Shown: positions 27,063-35,655 of the stretch, one piece after another
Numbering within the stretch: the stretch's first letter is position 1
Layout: every line of letters begins with the position of its first letter
Assembly: GCF_045124755.1 (NCBI RefSeq)
Contig: NZ_JBGVMK010000096.1
Length of the DNA: 64,000 nucleotides
Direction: 5' to 3' (one strand)
Source of the DNA: Succinimonas sp045124755
Lineage (GTDB): Bacteria; Pseudomonadota; Gammaproteobacteria; Enterobacterales; Succinivibrionaceae
Notes under the pieces: generated by a model
Told to the model about the DNA's origin: nothing
The model's database searches: none
What the model saw: the letters and a program-made list of their open reading frames with translations, nothing else
Program-made: the position numbers and the translations under genes

Positions 27063-27551
27063 TCAAGCCAGACCTCGGGCGCGGCGGTCAAAATCTGCGG
27101 CGATCCTCCAGCCGGCATGTTCTATAAGTCCCGCAGAAATTGCAGAGCTCAGGGCAGTCAGTCCCGGAATAGATTTCAGACCTTCCTTGGCAAGATACCG
27201 GATCGGCTGCGCGGCAATCTGCTTTTTGAGAGCAGTGATAGCAATCTCTCTGGCAATCTCCTTGCTGATGATTTTGGCAGATTCCTTTGCGACATACTTT
27301 TTCCAGAGGATTTTGGCGGCACCAGTAGCTGCCGCGCTCATGATCTTCCCTTTGGCCCTCTTCTTTGATTCCTGAGCGCCCACGCTGCTATCCAGCTTAA
27401 AAACCCGGGCCAGAGCCATAACCATGGTGACCATCGCCCCCATATCGGCGGCAAATCCGGTACCGGGCACGGGCACCAGATTACCGGCAGCGGAAGCGGC
27501 GGCGGCAGAGTGAATGATCTTGTGGCAGGCGGATTTCTGAATGCTGTTCAT
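27063..27551 (-). CDS. Small hydrophobic (DUF697-like) protein, copy F (long form)
   Basis: The 162-residue protein has the family opening (MNSIQKSACHKIIHSAAAA), the loop LVPVPGTGFAADMGAMVTM and ARVFKLD. A Lys-rich insert of about 40 residues (ESKKRAKGKIMSAAA...KKYVAKES) is found only in copies F and G. The end keeps ITALKKQIAAQPIRYLAKE and HAGWRIAADFDRR. I start at Met 27551, as in all paralogues, not at the longer frame. The family palindrome lies 76 bp upstream. Confidence 0.8.
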   Translation of the reverse strand: MNSIQKSACHKIIHSAAAASAAGNLVPVPGTGFAADMGAMVTMVMALARVFKLDSSVGAQESKKRAKGKIMSAAATGAAKILWKKYVAKESAKIISKEIAREIAITALKKQIAAQPIRYLAKEGLKSIPGLTALSSAISAGLIEHAGWRIAADFDRRARGLA

Positions 27552-27626
27552 AACGGTATCTCCTCTGAGGTGTTCTTTAACGGTTACCTGATATGGCAAT
27601 TATCACCGAATGAAAAATTCTTATGA

Positions 27627-27646
27627 TTTCCGGCCATAGCTGGAAA
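27627..27646 (-). promoter_or_regulatory. Family palindrome upstream of copy F
   Basis: TTTCCGGCCATAGCTGGAAA lies 76 bp before the start. The intervening leader (GATAATTGCCATATCAGG, then TAACCGTTAAAGAAC) is almost identical to that of copy G but differs from the leaders of copies A-E. Confidence 0.55.
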
Positions 27647-27687
27647 TCTCCCAGGGCCCCGGGAGCCGGGGCGGTCATTTCGCAAAA

Positions 27688-28182
27688 TCAGGCCAGACCT
27701 CGGGAGCGGCTGTCAAAATCGGCAGCAACCCTCCAACCGGCATCTTCAATAAGTCCCGCGGAAATTGCGGAACTCAGGATAGTCCCCAGTATCGGAACAG
27801 ACTTCGCAGTTTCCTTGGTGATATACCGAATCGGCTGCGCGGCAATCTGCTTTTTGAGAGCAGTCATGGCAATCTCCCGGGCGATCTTTTTACTGATGAT
27901 TTTGGCAGATTCCTTTGCGACATGCTTTTTCCAGTTTTCGGGGAGCTGTTTTTGGATGGAATCTTTGACTTTTTTCATTTTTTTGGCCCTCTTCTTTGAT
28001 TCCGCAGCGCCCGCTCTGCTATCCAGCTTAAAAACCCGGGCCAGAGACATAACCATGGCGACCATCACCCCCATATCGACGGCAAATCCGGTACCGGGCA
28101 CGGGCACCAGGTTACCGGCAGCGGCAGCAGCGGCGGCAGAGTGAATGATCTTGTGGCAGGCTGATTTCTGAGCGCTGTTCAT
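27688..28182 (-). CDS. Small hydrophobic (DUF697-like) protein, copy G (long form)
   Basis: The 164-residue tandem relative of copy F opens with MNSAQKSACHKIIHSAAAAA, followed by LVPVPGTGFAVDMGVMVAM and ARVFKLD. Its Lys-rich insert differs (KKRAKKMKKVKDSIQKQLPE) and is followed by KHVAKESAKIISKKIA, MTALKKQIAAQPIRYITKE and DAGWRVAADFDSR. The strongly basic insert contrasts with the hydrophobic halves and could bind acidic lipid or a GTPase surface (inference). Confidence 0.8.
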   Translation of the reverse strand: MNSAQKSACHKIIHSAAAAAAAGNLVPVPGTGFAVDMGVMVAMVMSLARVFKLDSRAGAAESKKRAKKMKKVKDSIQKQLPENWKKHVAKESAKIISKKIAREIAMTALKKQIAAQPIRYITKETAKSVPILGTILSSAISAGLIEDAGWRVAADFDSRSRGLA

Positions 28183-28257
28183 AACGGTATCTCCTCTGGT
28201 GCGTTCTTTAACGGTTACCTGATATGGCAATTATCACTGAATGAAAAATCCTTATGA

Positions 28258-28277
28258 TTTCCGGCCATAGCTCAGAA
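28258..28277 (-). promoter_or_regulatory. Degenerate family palindrome upstream of copy G
   Basis: TTTCCGGCCATAGCTCAGAA keeps the left arm and centre, but the right GGAAA arm is mutated. Position and leader match copy F, 76 bp before the start codon. Confidence 0.4.
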
Positions 28278-28306
28278 TGCTCCCGGGGCCCCGGGAGCCG
28301 GGGCGG

Positions 28307-28894
28307 TCATTTCGCAAACTCCAGTCTCGGCTCGCAGCCGAGCTTTGCCGCATAGATCCGGAAATACTGGGATATTTTGCTCCGGGCGATTTCCATATGA
28401 GCGGTCCGGTATTTCAGTTCTTCCTCCAGCACCCTCATGTTCATTATGCGGTCCAGATCCACATTATTGCCGTCCTCGTCCTTAAGCTGCATTTCCCCGT
28501 CGGTGGACGCGCGTACCAGAGTCCCCCGGTTTGCGGGACGGAAAGGACTGTTCCTGACAGTGGCGGTCAGAATGCATTTATCGCCCTTCCAGACAATATC
28601 CGGCTCCTTGTCCGCAACAAACTGGAAACCGTAATCTATCGTGACGAGATCCTTTCGGTAGTAAATGTCATCCTTGAAGATGAGATGCGGCACGGAGCGG
28701 TGGTAGGTTACGGTATAGGAGGCTTCCAGAGTGGCCTGCATCATGCCGTTCATGGCAGCAACAACTTCGCTGACATCCTGATCCTGAGCGCAGACGGCGG
28801 GAGAACTGACGGCAAGAGCCGCGGACATTGCCAGAGTCTGGAGAACGCTTTTTACGGAGCGGGGGAGTATGCTGGTACTAAGGCGCATTTTCAT
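28307..28894 (-). CDS. Exported hypothetical protein
   Basis: The 195-residue protein has a signal peptide: basic MKMRLSTSILPRSVKS, hydrophobic VLQTLAMSAALAVSSP, and a likely cleavage after AVCA near residue 35. The mature part has mixed alpha/beta features, a region of strands (HLIFKDDIYYRKDL, IDYGFQFVADKEPD) and a helical C-terminus. It may be a periplasmic lipid- or ligand-binding protein; a loose resemblance to DUF4230 is possible but unproven. It lies 29 bp after the gene at 28924-29985 and is probably co-transcribed with it. Confidence 0.6.
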   Translation of the reverse strand: MKMRLSTSILPRSVKSVLQTLAMSAALAVSSPAVCAQDQDVSEVVAAMNGMMQATLEASYTVTYHRSVPHLIFKDDIYYRKDLVTIDYGFQFVADKEPDIVWKGDKCILTATVRNSPFRPANRGTLVRASTDGEMQLKDEDGNNVDLDRIMNMRVLEEELKYRTAHMEIARSKISQYFRIYAAKLGCEPRLEFAK

Positions 28895-28923
28895 AATCTG
28901 TTCCTCTTCTAAAATTCTTGCTG

Positions 28924-29985
28924 TTACTGTTTCTGATTGTCCGGAGAGTCATCCTGGAACTCCAGGGCTTGGGCTTCCGCCTTCCGGGCGAAGATGGTTT
29001 CGCAGGCCGGCCTGAGAAAAGTCCGGAGCTGTTCCTGACTGTCCTTGACGTTTAAGAGCCCGTGCTGATTCATAAAGCTCATAAGCATCATGTTCCGACG
29101 CTGCTCATTTTCGTCCCACCCATGGCAATCGCCGGACACGGTATAATTGCCCTCCAGTTCCATGGTAATGGCGTTTGCCGCCATGATTTCCGGCTTCGGG
29201 AGATCTGCGGCATTCCCGCGGCAAACCGCCTCCATCACCTTATCGTCGTCCAGATATTTCCCGATATTCTGGTAGCCGTAGCTGATCTGGTATTTCCGGA
29301 TGCAGAGTCCGTCCAGATACCTTCCGGAAAATAAGCTTTCACCGTAGTGCAGATCCTCCATGTCGATGTAGGAAAAACCGGTGTAGAACTTTTCAATGGT
29401 TTTGATGCCCATAAGCTCGGCTCCGGTTCTGACCACGGTTTCCTGAGGGGACGAGACACAGACATCCTTCAGGGCCACGCACGAAAGACCTATGAAGAGC
29501 GCATTAAGAGCCGCAAGCTGCCACTTCCCTGCCGCATTCATTCCGCCGGGGACATTCTCAGAAATACCGGCAGGCGCTGCCTCGGCGTCCGTATCGGTGC
29601 TGTAAGCGGAATCATCCTGAGAAGCAGCGGTATCAGCCGGGGAGACGTCATCCTCTGAAGCAGGGGAAGCGTCATCCTCGGAAATGATGCTTTCGGGATC
29701 GCTCCAGTCGGTGCCGTCGTTTTCAGAAGCATTGGCCTTCCCGCCAAATATGCGGAACCTCCGGAAAAAGGCGCCGATCCGCCCTTCTCTCCGGCTGAAA
29801 ATCCAGACTGCCAAAGAAAGCAGCGTAACACTTATGACAACCAGCCACCCGAAACCGATGCCTGCATAGGAGTGCAGGATCCAGAGAGCGAGGAGAGCAT
29901 CCAGCGTTATCATCACCGCGCGATTCAGGAAGATGCTCCGAAAGATGATCCGGATGGTGTCAAGGATGATGGTCAGGATATTCAT
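28924..29985 (-). CDS. Membrane-anchored hypothetical protein, possibly DUF4230-like
   Basis: The 353-residue protein starts with two membrane helices (about 20-65). It continues with an acidic Ser/Asp/Ala-rich linker that repeats an SEDDxSPA-type unit (about 90-145), a third helix (LNALFIGLSCVAL) and a soluble C-terminal domain. The C-terminal domain carries Tyr-rich strands (RKYQISYGYQNIGKY) and LPKPEI, which recall DUF4230, with low certainty. The start at 29985 has AGAGGACTTTATT before it and aligns with the first hydrophobic segment; the longer frame to 30057 would add a Pro/Gly-rich stretch. It forms a two-gene operon with 28307-28894. Confidence 0.6.
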   Translation of the reverse strand: MNILTIILDTIRIIFRSIFLNRAVMITLDALLALWILHSYAGIGFGWLVVISVTLLSLAVWIFSRREGRIGAFFRRFRIFGGKANASENDGTDWSDPESIISEDDASPASEDDVSPADTAASQDDSAYSTDTDAEAAPAGISENVPGGMNAAGKWQLAALNALFIGLSCVALKDVCVSSPQETVVRTGAELMGIKTIEKFYTGFSYIDMEDLHYGESLFSGRYLDGLCIRKYQISYGYQNIGKYLDDDKVMEAVCRGNAADLPKPEIMAANAITMELEGNYTVSGDCHGWDENEQRRNMMLMSFMNQHGLLNVKDSQEQLRTFLRPACETIFARKAEAQALEFQDDSPDNQKQ

Positions 29986-30667
29986 AATAAAGTCCTCTGC
30001 TGAGTTAATTCCGCTTCTGTTGTCAGTAAATCTTCCGGGGCCGCCCTTCTGAGGCAATCACCCCGGCGCGTTAGCAAGTTAAGTTTGCCACAGGCAAAAA
30101 ACTGCAATTGTTACGGTCCTGGCTGAAAATTTCTGTTTCTGCCCGGTTTTCCGGCGCTGCCCGTAATTCCGCTTCTCAGGGAATTCCGGGTACCGCGGGG
30201 AAACCTTAAACTCATCTTAAAACAGCTGCCTCTGCGTTCCGGAAAATAAAAGTGCAGAAAAAAAACAGCAAAAGATCTGCTGGAAATACCTGTGGTCAGC
30301 GGGTTCAGCCGGGGTGCGAGACCGGGCGGAGCAAAGGGAGCGGCGGAGTAAAGGGCGTGAAGGAATAAGAAGTGAAGAATAAGAGGATGCGGATTATGGC
30401 GAAAGCCGTATTTTGCCCGGGGGCTGAGCATTACCCTGATAAGGGGACTTCCTTTTTGGAAGCAAACCTTTCATTCATTACGGCGTTTTTGATATTATGG
30501 AGAAGAAAGAGAGCGCTTCCGCCGGCGGGGTTTTGAAACAGGTTTTGTCCCCGGGGCTCCGGAAGAGCGGCTCTCAGAGATTTTACCGGCGCCGGCCGTT
30601 ACCCCAGAAGCTCCCGGGATGATGAGCCTCATCCGGCGCCAAAAGCGTTATCAGGACACCAAGCTAT
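29986..30667. other. 680-bp intergenic boundary between island and housekeeping genes
   Basis: Both strands carry short frames, but none has a ribosome site or a recognisable product. The stretch separates divergent genes (minus-strand island, plus-strand rlmI) and is probably the island's right boundary. No attachment repeat, tRNA or clear promoter was recognised. Confidence 0.45.
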
Positions 30668-31861
30668 ATGTCAGGCATTATGATTCTCCATCCGGGAAGA
30701 GAAAAATCATTATTAAGAAAGCATCCCTGGATCTTCTCCAAGGGCGTTTCCGAAGTCCGGGATCCTCCGGAAAACGGCGGAGACATTACGGTAAGGGACA
30801 GCTCCGGGAATTATCTCGCCACGGCGGCTTATTCTCCTAATTCCCAGATCCGGGGCCGGGTCTGGAGCTTTGATCCGGCGGAAAAAATCGATGCCGCGTT
30901 TTTTGAGAAAAGGATCCGCCAGGCCTGGGAAAACAGACAGGATCTCATTTCCCGCACCGCGGTCAGCGCCGTCAGAGTCATCGATGCCGAATCCGATTTC
31001 CTCCCGGGACTCATTATTGACCGCTACAATCAGGTGCTGGTGGTCAAGGTTCTCTCCGCCGGCGCCGAATATCACCTCAGGGACATTACCGCCGCTCTGG
31101 AAAAGGTGTTTCCGGAGGATGTGATTTACGAGAGATCCGATGAAGCCGTCCGAAAAAAGGAAGGTCTTGCCGAGAGAAAGGGAATGCTTAAGGGCGAGCT
31201 CCCGAAAATGCCTCTCGCCATTTCCGAAAACGCCGGCATGAAGATCCTGACGGATCTGGAAAACGGCCACAAAACCGGCTTCTATCTGGATCAAAGGGAC
31301 AACAGAGCCGCTCTGGAAAAATACTGCCGCGGCAAGGATGTCTTAAACTGCTTCTCCTACACCGGCGGCTTCTCTCTCTATGCTCTCCGGGGCCGGGCGA
31401 AATCGGTAATCAATGTGGATGTTTCCGGGCCGGCTCTGGACATTGCCCGGGAAAATGTGGTTATCAACCATCTGGATCCCGGCCGCTGCCGCTTTGTTAA
31501 GGCCGATGTTTTTGAATACCTGAGAAAAGCCCGGGACGAAAAGAAGAAATTTGACGTCATCGTGCTGGATCCCCCCAAGTTCGCGGAAAGCCAGAGCCAG
31601 CTTCAGAAGGCCTGCCGGGGCTACAAGGATATTAACATGCTGGCAGCCTCCCTGCTGAATCCCGGCGGCATTCTCATGACATTCTCCTGCTCCGGACACA
31701 TGACGCCGGATCTTTTTCAGAAGGTGGTGGCAGACGCCCTTCTGGATGCGGGCCGGGAGGGACAGATAATCGAATATCTCACCCAGGCCGGCGACCATCC
31801 CGTGGCCCTGCCCTTCCCGGAAGGACTGTACCTTAAGGGACTGGTAATAAAGGTAAACTGA
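30668..31861 (+). CDS. rlmI: 23S rRNA (cytosine-1962-C5) methyltransferase
   Basis: RlmI methylates C1962 of 23S rRNA with S-adenosylmethionine. The 397-residue protein starts with a PUA domain whose opening (LHPGREKSLLRKHPWIFSKG) matches E. coli RlmI. The Rossmann methyltransferase domain shows the SAM-binding NCFSYTGGFSLYA, the motif IV line VLDPPKFAESQ and the catalytic-loop Cys in TFSCSGHM. Start ATG 30668 aligns with the E. coli start. It is a plus-strand single gene, first of the housekeeping block. Confidence 0.95.
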   Translation: MSGIMILHPGREKSLLRKHPWIFSKGVSEVRDPPENGGDITVRDSSGNYLATAAYSPNSQIRGRVWSFDPAEKIDAAFFEKRIRQAWENRQDLISRTAVSAVRVIDAESDFLPGLIIDRYNQVLVVKVLSAGAEYHLRDITAALEKVFPEDVIYERSDEAVRKKEGLAERKGMLKGELPKMPLAISENAGMKILTDLENGHKTGFYLDQRDNRAALEKYCRGKDVLNCFSYTGGFSLYALRGRAKSVINVDVSGPALDIARENVVINHLDPGRCRFVKADVFEYLRKARDEKKKFDVIVLDPPKFAESQSQLQKACRGYKDINMLAASLLNPGGILMTFSCSGHMTPDLFQKVVADALLDAGREGQIIEYLTQAGDHPVALPFPEGLYLKGLVIKVN

Positions 31862-31966
31862 GACTGAGACCTCGGTCGCCGTGCCCCGCCGGCCGCCCGG
31901 TCTCTATTTAACGATAATCCCGGAACCGGAGGATCCTCCGGCTTCCGAATCTGACGGAGGATTCAG

Positions 31967-32623
31967 ATGATTAAGTATCTCACCTACGGCGTATCGCCCT
32001 TTCAGCAAAACTGCCGCATTGTATTCTGCCCTGATAACCGGAACGCCGTGATTGCGGATCCCGGGGACTCGGCCCGGGAACTGGCTCTGGAAGCGGAAAA
32101 ACTGAAATTAAACCCGGTGGCCATTCTTCTTACCCACGGACATCAGGATCATGCCGGAGCGGCGCAGGATCTGGCCCGCCTTCTCAATATCAAGATCATC
32201 GGCCCGGAGCACGGCGACGCCTTTCTTCTGGAGGGCATGAGCTATCAGGGACAGATGCTGGGACTCCCGCCGGTGGATAACTTTGCTCCGGACATGTGGG
32301 TAACCGACGGCCAGGAGCTGGATCTTCAGCTGAACGAGCCCGTAAAGGTTATCCACACCCCGGGACACACTCCCGGCGGCGTCTGCTACTATTTTGAAAA
32401 GAGCGGTTTTCTGCTGTCGGGGGACACCCTGTTTGCCGGATCCGTGGGGCGCACGGATTTCCCCCGGGGGAATGCCCGGGATCTGGTGCAAAGCATTACC
32501 GAAAAGCTCTTCCTCCTGCCGGACAGCGTCAAGGTGCTTTCCGGACACGGCCCGGAAACCACCATCGGTAATGAAAAGAAGCACAATCCCAGTCTCGCCT
32601 ATATGATGCATCTTGCGAAGTAA
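31967..32623 (+). CDS. ycbL: Metallo-beta-lactamase-fold hydrolase, YcbL type
   Basis: This small MBL-fold hydrolase of the glyoxalase II-like group is 218 residues long, as in E. coli YcbL. Metal ligands are visible in THGHQDHAG (HxHxDH, about residues 56-61), HTPGHTPGG, SGDTLF and SGHGPET. E. coli YcbL has weak hydroxyacylglutathione hydrolase activity; the cellular substrate is not settled. A perfect 16-bp palindrome (CCGGAGGATCCTCCGG, 31926-31941) lies between rlmI and this gene. Confidence 0.9.
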   Translation: MIKYLTYGVSPFQQNCRIVFCPDNRNAVIADPGDSARELALEAEKLKLNPVAILLTHGHQDHAGAAQDLARLLNIKIIGPEHGDAFLLEGMSYQGQMLGLPPVDNFAPDMWVTDGQELDLQLNEPVKVIHTPGHTPGGVCYYFEKSGFLLSGDTLFAGSVGRTDFPRGNARDLVQSITEKLFLLPDSVKVLSGHGPETTIGNEKKHNPSLAYMMHLAK

Positions 32624-32730
32624 CGCCTATCAGGAATACTGCTTCAGGTAACCGGTAATCCCGCAGCCGTCCGTTCGGAAAAGCGGGATTTAACCTTTAA
32701 GGACGTTTTAAAGAAACGCAAAGGAATGCC

Positions 32731-33123
32731 ATGCGCAAATACACCCCGCCCCCCAATGTTTATGAGCTTCTCAAAACCTTTTCTCTCGAGGAAAAGGAAG
32801 AACTGCTGAAGTACCTGCAGAAGTCCGTGGAGGAGGAGAAATACGGCCCCCTTAAGTATTACCTGGAAACAGAATGGGAAAGAACCAAGGGGAATCTGTA
32901 CCTGCTTTCGTTTGAGCCCTATATCGATGACCAGACTGAACTTCTGGATGTCTGGGACAGCTGTGAATTTCTGGCCAAGGATCCCCGAACCAAAACCGTG
33001 CCAAAGGAGATTCGCCGCAGGATTCTAATGGAACTTAATCAAGTCTGGGACAGTTACGATTACGGTCTGGACGAGCCTATGGGCATGCTTGAAAAAGCCC
33101 TGATGTTCAGCGACGAAGAGTAA
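32731..33123 (+). CDS. Hypothetical acidic protein
   Basis: The 130-residue protein has no recognised domain. It is acidic and helical (SLEEKEELLKYLQKSVEEEK) with Tyr/Trp-rich segments (GLDEPMGMLEKAL, LLDVWDSCEF). There is no signal or membrane helix. A plausible AAGGA precedes the ATG at 32731. It lies 107 bp after ycbL and converges on ycgL. It could be a small immunity or regulatory protein, but nothing proves this. Confidence 0.55.
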   Translation: MRKYTPPPNVYELLKTFSLEEKEELLKYLQKSVEEEKYGPLKYYLETEWERTKGNLYLLSFEPYIDDQTELLDVWDSCEFLAKDPRTKTVPKEIRRRILMELNQVWDSYDYGLDEPMGMLEKALMFSDEE

Positions 33124-33224
33124 ACCTGCCAGCGGATCTGCTGTTTCAGAAAAAGCCGGCCGCGCCGCCGGTGCCTGAAAAGAGACGCTTCAAACTATCC
33201 CATCCCGCAAAACAGAGGAATGCC

Positions 33225-33521
33225 TTACAGCTTCGGATTATCCGCTCCCGATTTCCCGGTGAGCTCCTCAAGAAGGTTTTCGGATTCATTGCTGTCCACC
33301 CGGAGAAACCACCCTCTTTCTGAAAGGGCCTTTACGACCTCTGCGGCGGACACCCGCTCCAGACGGCGTTCCGGAGTCAGGTCAAAGGAGAAGCTGTATT
33401 CCAGCTTCCGGATGCTCTTTTTGATTTCCTCCGGGATCCTGTCCAGGGCATCTTTGCTTTCAAGGTAAAGGTATACCGGATGAAGCTCCCGGGTAAAGCC
33501 CCGGTAAATCAGACATTCCAT
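33225..33521 (-). CDS. ycgL: YcgL-domain protein
   Basis: The 98-residue protein matches the YcgL family (PF05166): it opens MECLIYRGFTRELHPVYLYL, followed by IPEEIKKSIRKLEY and the terminal ALSERGWFLRVDSN. Met 33521 fits the family start and has an ACGGAG-type site before it; the longer frame begins 27 nt upstream. YcgL lies next to minCDE in many gammaproteobacteria, as here, where it is divergent from minC. Its function is not established. Confidence 0.85.
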   Translation of the reverse strand: MECLIYRGFTRELHPVYLYLESKDALDRIPEEIKKSIRKLEYSFSFDLTPERRLERVSAAEVVKALSERGWFLRVDSNESENLLEELTGKSGADNPKL

Positions 33522-33801
33522 AACATGCTCCGTTAACAAATGAATCAATGCCGGCTTCGGGGATGCCAGGATAATACCCGCCCTGTCCGAATCCGGTCTC
33601 TTTCAGTCAGCCGGGGTTTAATTTAAGACCTTTCGGAAAAGATTACAACAGGCATGTTCTCTGGCGCGCAATTACGCCTGAAAGAGCTCCGGCAATGCCG
33701 GGTTTTTCTCATTTCCGCCTCCGGGAAGCCCGCGGGATTTTCACAATCGCGCCGGTCATTTCAAAAAAATGTTTTCGGCCGCAAAACTGCCAAACTGCAA
33801 T

Positions 33802-33831
33802 TTGATCTGGTGCCGGATCATAGGCTATAAT
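33802..33831 (+). promoter_or_regulatory. Sigma-70 promoter of minCDE
   Basis: TTGATC, an 18-bp spacer and a perfect TATAAT end 31 bp before the minC start. It is the only convincing promoter in the 341-bp gap between ycgL and minC. Confidence 0.7.
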
Positions 33832-33862
33832 TCACGCGTTTTATGCATTCCTGGGAGGCCGG

Positions 33863-34672
33863 ATGGCAATTACATTCAAAAACGGCAGTTTTAAAGGAAC
33901 CGCGCTGTGTCTGGACACCGCCGACAAGGAGGCGATTCTGGCATTTTTGCAGGAAAAGGCCAAATATGAAAACATTGCCCTCTGGATTAAAACAAACCCT
34001 CTGGTGCTTGACCTGGGGCAGGTGTCCGGAGAGGATCCCGATCTGGCCGAAGACCTTCTGAAAACCGTCGAAGACAGCGGCTTCAAATGCACCGGGGTCA
34101 TGGAAACAGGAAACAAGGATACTGATGAAGCTCTGCGCCGCCGGGGACGTGTGATTGTTCCGGCGTTTAAAACTCCGCAGGAAATCCAGCTGGAGGAGCA
34201 GGCCAAAAAACAGGCCCGGAACAGTCAGAGCGATGCTGACCGCGCCGGCCAGAATACAAATACAAAAAACACGGATGAACAAAAGACAGGATCTGACGAT
34301 GGCTCCGAGGATGTCAGAAAGGATGCTGAGAGCGGCAGGGGACAGCCCTGCACCATCACCGGCAATGTCAGAAGCGGCAGACAGGTTTATATCAAAAACA
34401 ACAGTCTCACCGTTATCGGCAATGTAGGTTACGGCGCGGATGTCTCCGCCGACAGCAGCATCTTCATTTTCGGAGCCATGCGCGGCAGGCTGATGGCGGG
34501 AAGAAACGGCGATAAAAGCGCCGTAGTCTTCTGCACCAACTTCCAGCCGCAGCTGGTTTCCATTGCCGGGGTGTTCTGCACTATGGATGACATTCCCGAA
34601 AAGTATATCGGACGGCCGGTTCTGGTGCGTCTCAACGGGGAAGGCTTCAGTTTCGAGGAACAGAGCCTCTAG
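33863..34672 (+). CDS. minC: Septum-site determining protein MinC
   Basis: MinC inhibits FtsZ assembly when MinD brings it to the membrane. The 269-residue protein has the N-terminal FtsZ-inhibiting domain (about 1-105) and the C-terminal beta-helix (165-269) with TITGNVRSGRQVY, VIGNVGYGADV, FGAMRGRLMAG and ISVAGVF-type turns that bind MinD. The linker between them (about 110-160) is longer than in E. coli and rich in Gln, Asp, Asn and Lys. It is first in a minC-minD-minE operon, 38 bp before minD. Confidence 0.95.
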   Translation: MAITFKNGSFKGTALCLDTADKEAILAFLQEKAKYENIALWIKTNPLVLDLGQVSGEDPDLAEDLLKTVEDSGFKCTGVMETGNKDTDEALRRRGRVIVPAFKTPQEIQLEEQAKKQARNSQSDADRAGQNTNTKNTDEQKTGSDDGSEDVRKDAESGRGQPCTITGNVRSGRQVYIKNNSLTVIGNVGYGADVSADSSIFIFGAMRGRLMAGRNGDKSAVVFCTNFQPQLVSIAGVFCTMDDIPEKYIGRPVLVRLNGEGFSFEEQSL

Positions 34673-34710
34673 CTTCTGTTTCTGATTTTTTAAGAGGGAT
34701 TTTGCGCTAA

Positions 34711-35634
34711 ATGGCAGAAAATAACACAATTACCGAGGAAAAGCAGACTGAGGCATCAGTCGCAACAGCCCTTCAGGAAGACAAGGCTCCCAAGGAGGAT
34801 TACAGCGCGGGCTTCAATGCCAGAATTATCGTGGTGACCTCCGGCAAGGGCGGCGTGGGCAAAACCACCTCCAGCGCCGCAATAAGCTCCGGTCTGGCGC
34901 TTGAGGGCCATAAAACCTGCGTTATCGATTTTGACGTCGGTCTCCGCAATCTGGATCTGGTTATGGGCTGCGAAAGACGAGTAGTCTATGATCTGGTCAA
35001 CGTGATCCGGAAGGAAGCCACTCTGAATCAGGCTCTCATCAAGGACAAGAACTGCGACAGACTCTTTATTCTGCCGGCCTCCCAGACCCGCGACAAGGAC
35101 GCTCTCTTCAAGGAAGGCGTAGCCCGGGTGCTTCATGAGCTGGATGACATGGGCTTTGAATACATTGTCTGCGATTCCCCTGCCGGCATTGAAACCGGAG
35201 CTCTGATGGCTCTCTACTTTGCCGATGTGGCAGTGGTCACCACTAATCCGGAAATCTCTTCCGTGCGCGATTCCGACCGCATTATCGGCATCCTTGACTC
35301 CAAGAGCCGCCGCGCCGAATACAATCTGGATCCCATTAAGCCGTACCTGCTCCTCACCAGATACTCTCCGGAAAGAGTGGAGAAGGAAGAAATGCTGAGC
35401 AAGGATGACGTAGTGGATCTTCTGAACATTCAGCTTCTCGGAGTCATTCCGGAATCCCAGTCCGTGCTCAAGGCTTCCAACTCCGGCAAGCCCATTGTTT
35501 ACGATCAGGAATCAGATGCCGGCCAGGCCTACATGGATACGGTGCATCGCCTGCTGGGACAGCCTGATCTCCCCTTCCGCTTCATCGAACCTCCTAAAAA
35601 GGGTTTGTGGAAGAGAATATTCGGCAAAAAGTAA
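34711..35634 (+). CDS. minD: Septum-site determining ATPase MinD
   Basis: MinD is the membrane-cycling ATPase of the Min system. The deviant Walker A SGKGGVGKTT follows RIIVVT, with switch segments IDFDVGLRN and CDSPAGIE. The C-terminal amphipathic membrane helix (KKGLWKRIFGKK) is intact. The protein is 307 residues against 270 in E. coli because of about 36 extra N-terminal residues (Glu/Thr/Ala-rich, low complexity) before the ATPase core. The in-frame extension is well kept and starts at a plausible ATG 38 bp after minC, so I retain it. Confidence 0.95.
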   Translation: MAENNTITEEKQTEASVATALQEDKAPKEDYSAGFNARIIVVTSGKGGVGKTTSSAAISSGLALEGHKTCVIDFDVGLRNLDLVMGCERRVVYDLVNVIRKEATLNQALIKDKNCDRLFILPASQTRDKDALFKEGVARVLHELDDMGFEYIVCDSPAGIETGALMALYFADVAVVTTNPEISSVRDSDRIIGILDSKSRRAEYNLDPIKPYLLLTRYSPERVEKEEMLSKDDVVDLLNIQLLGVIPESQSVLKASNSGKPIVYDQESDAGQAYMDTVHRLLGQPDLPFRFIEPPKKGLWKRIFGKK

Positions 35635-35655
35635 TTACACGAAGGGGATAATACC

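Noticed and set aside
30111..30431. 106-codon minus-strand frame
   Set aside because: Low-quality composition with no ribosome site or homology; treated as intergenic.
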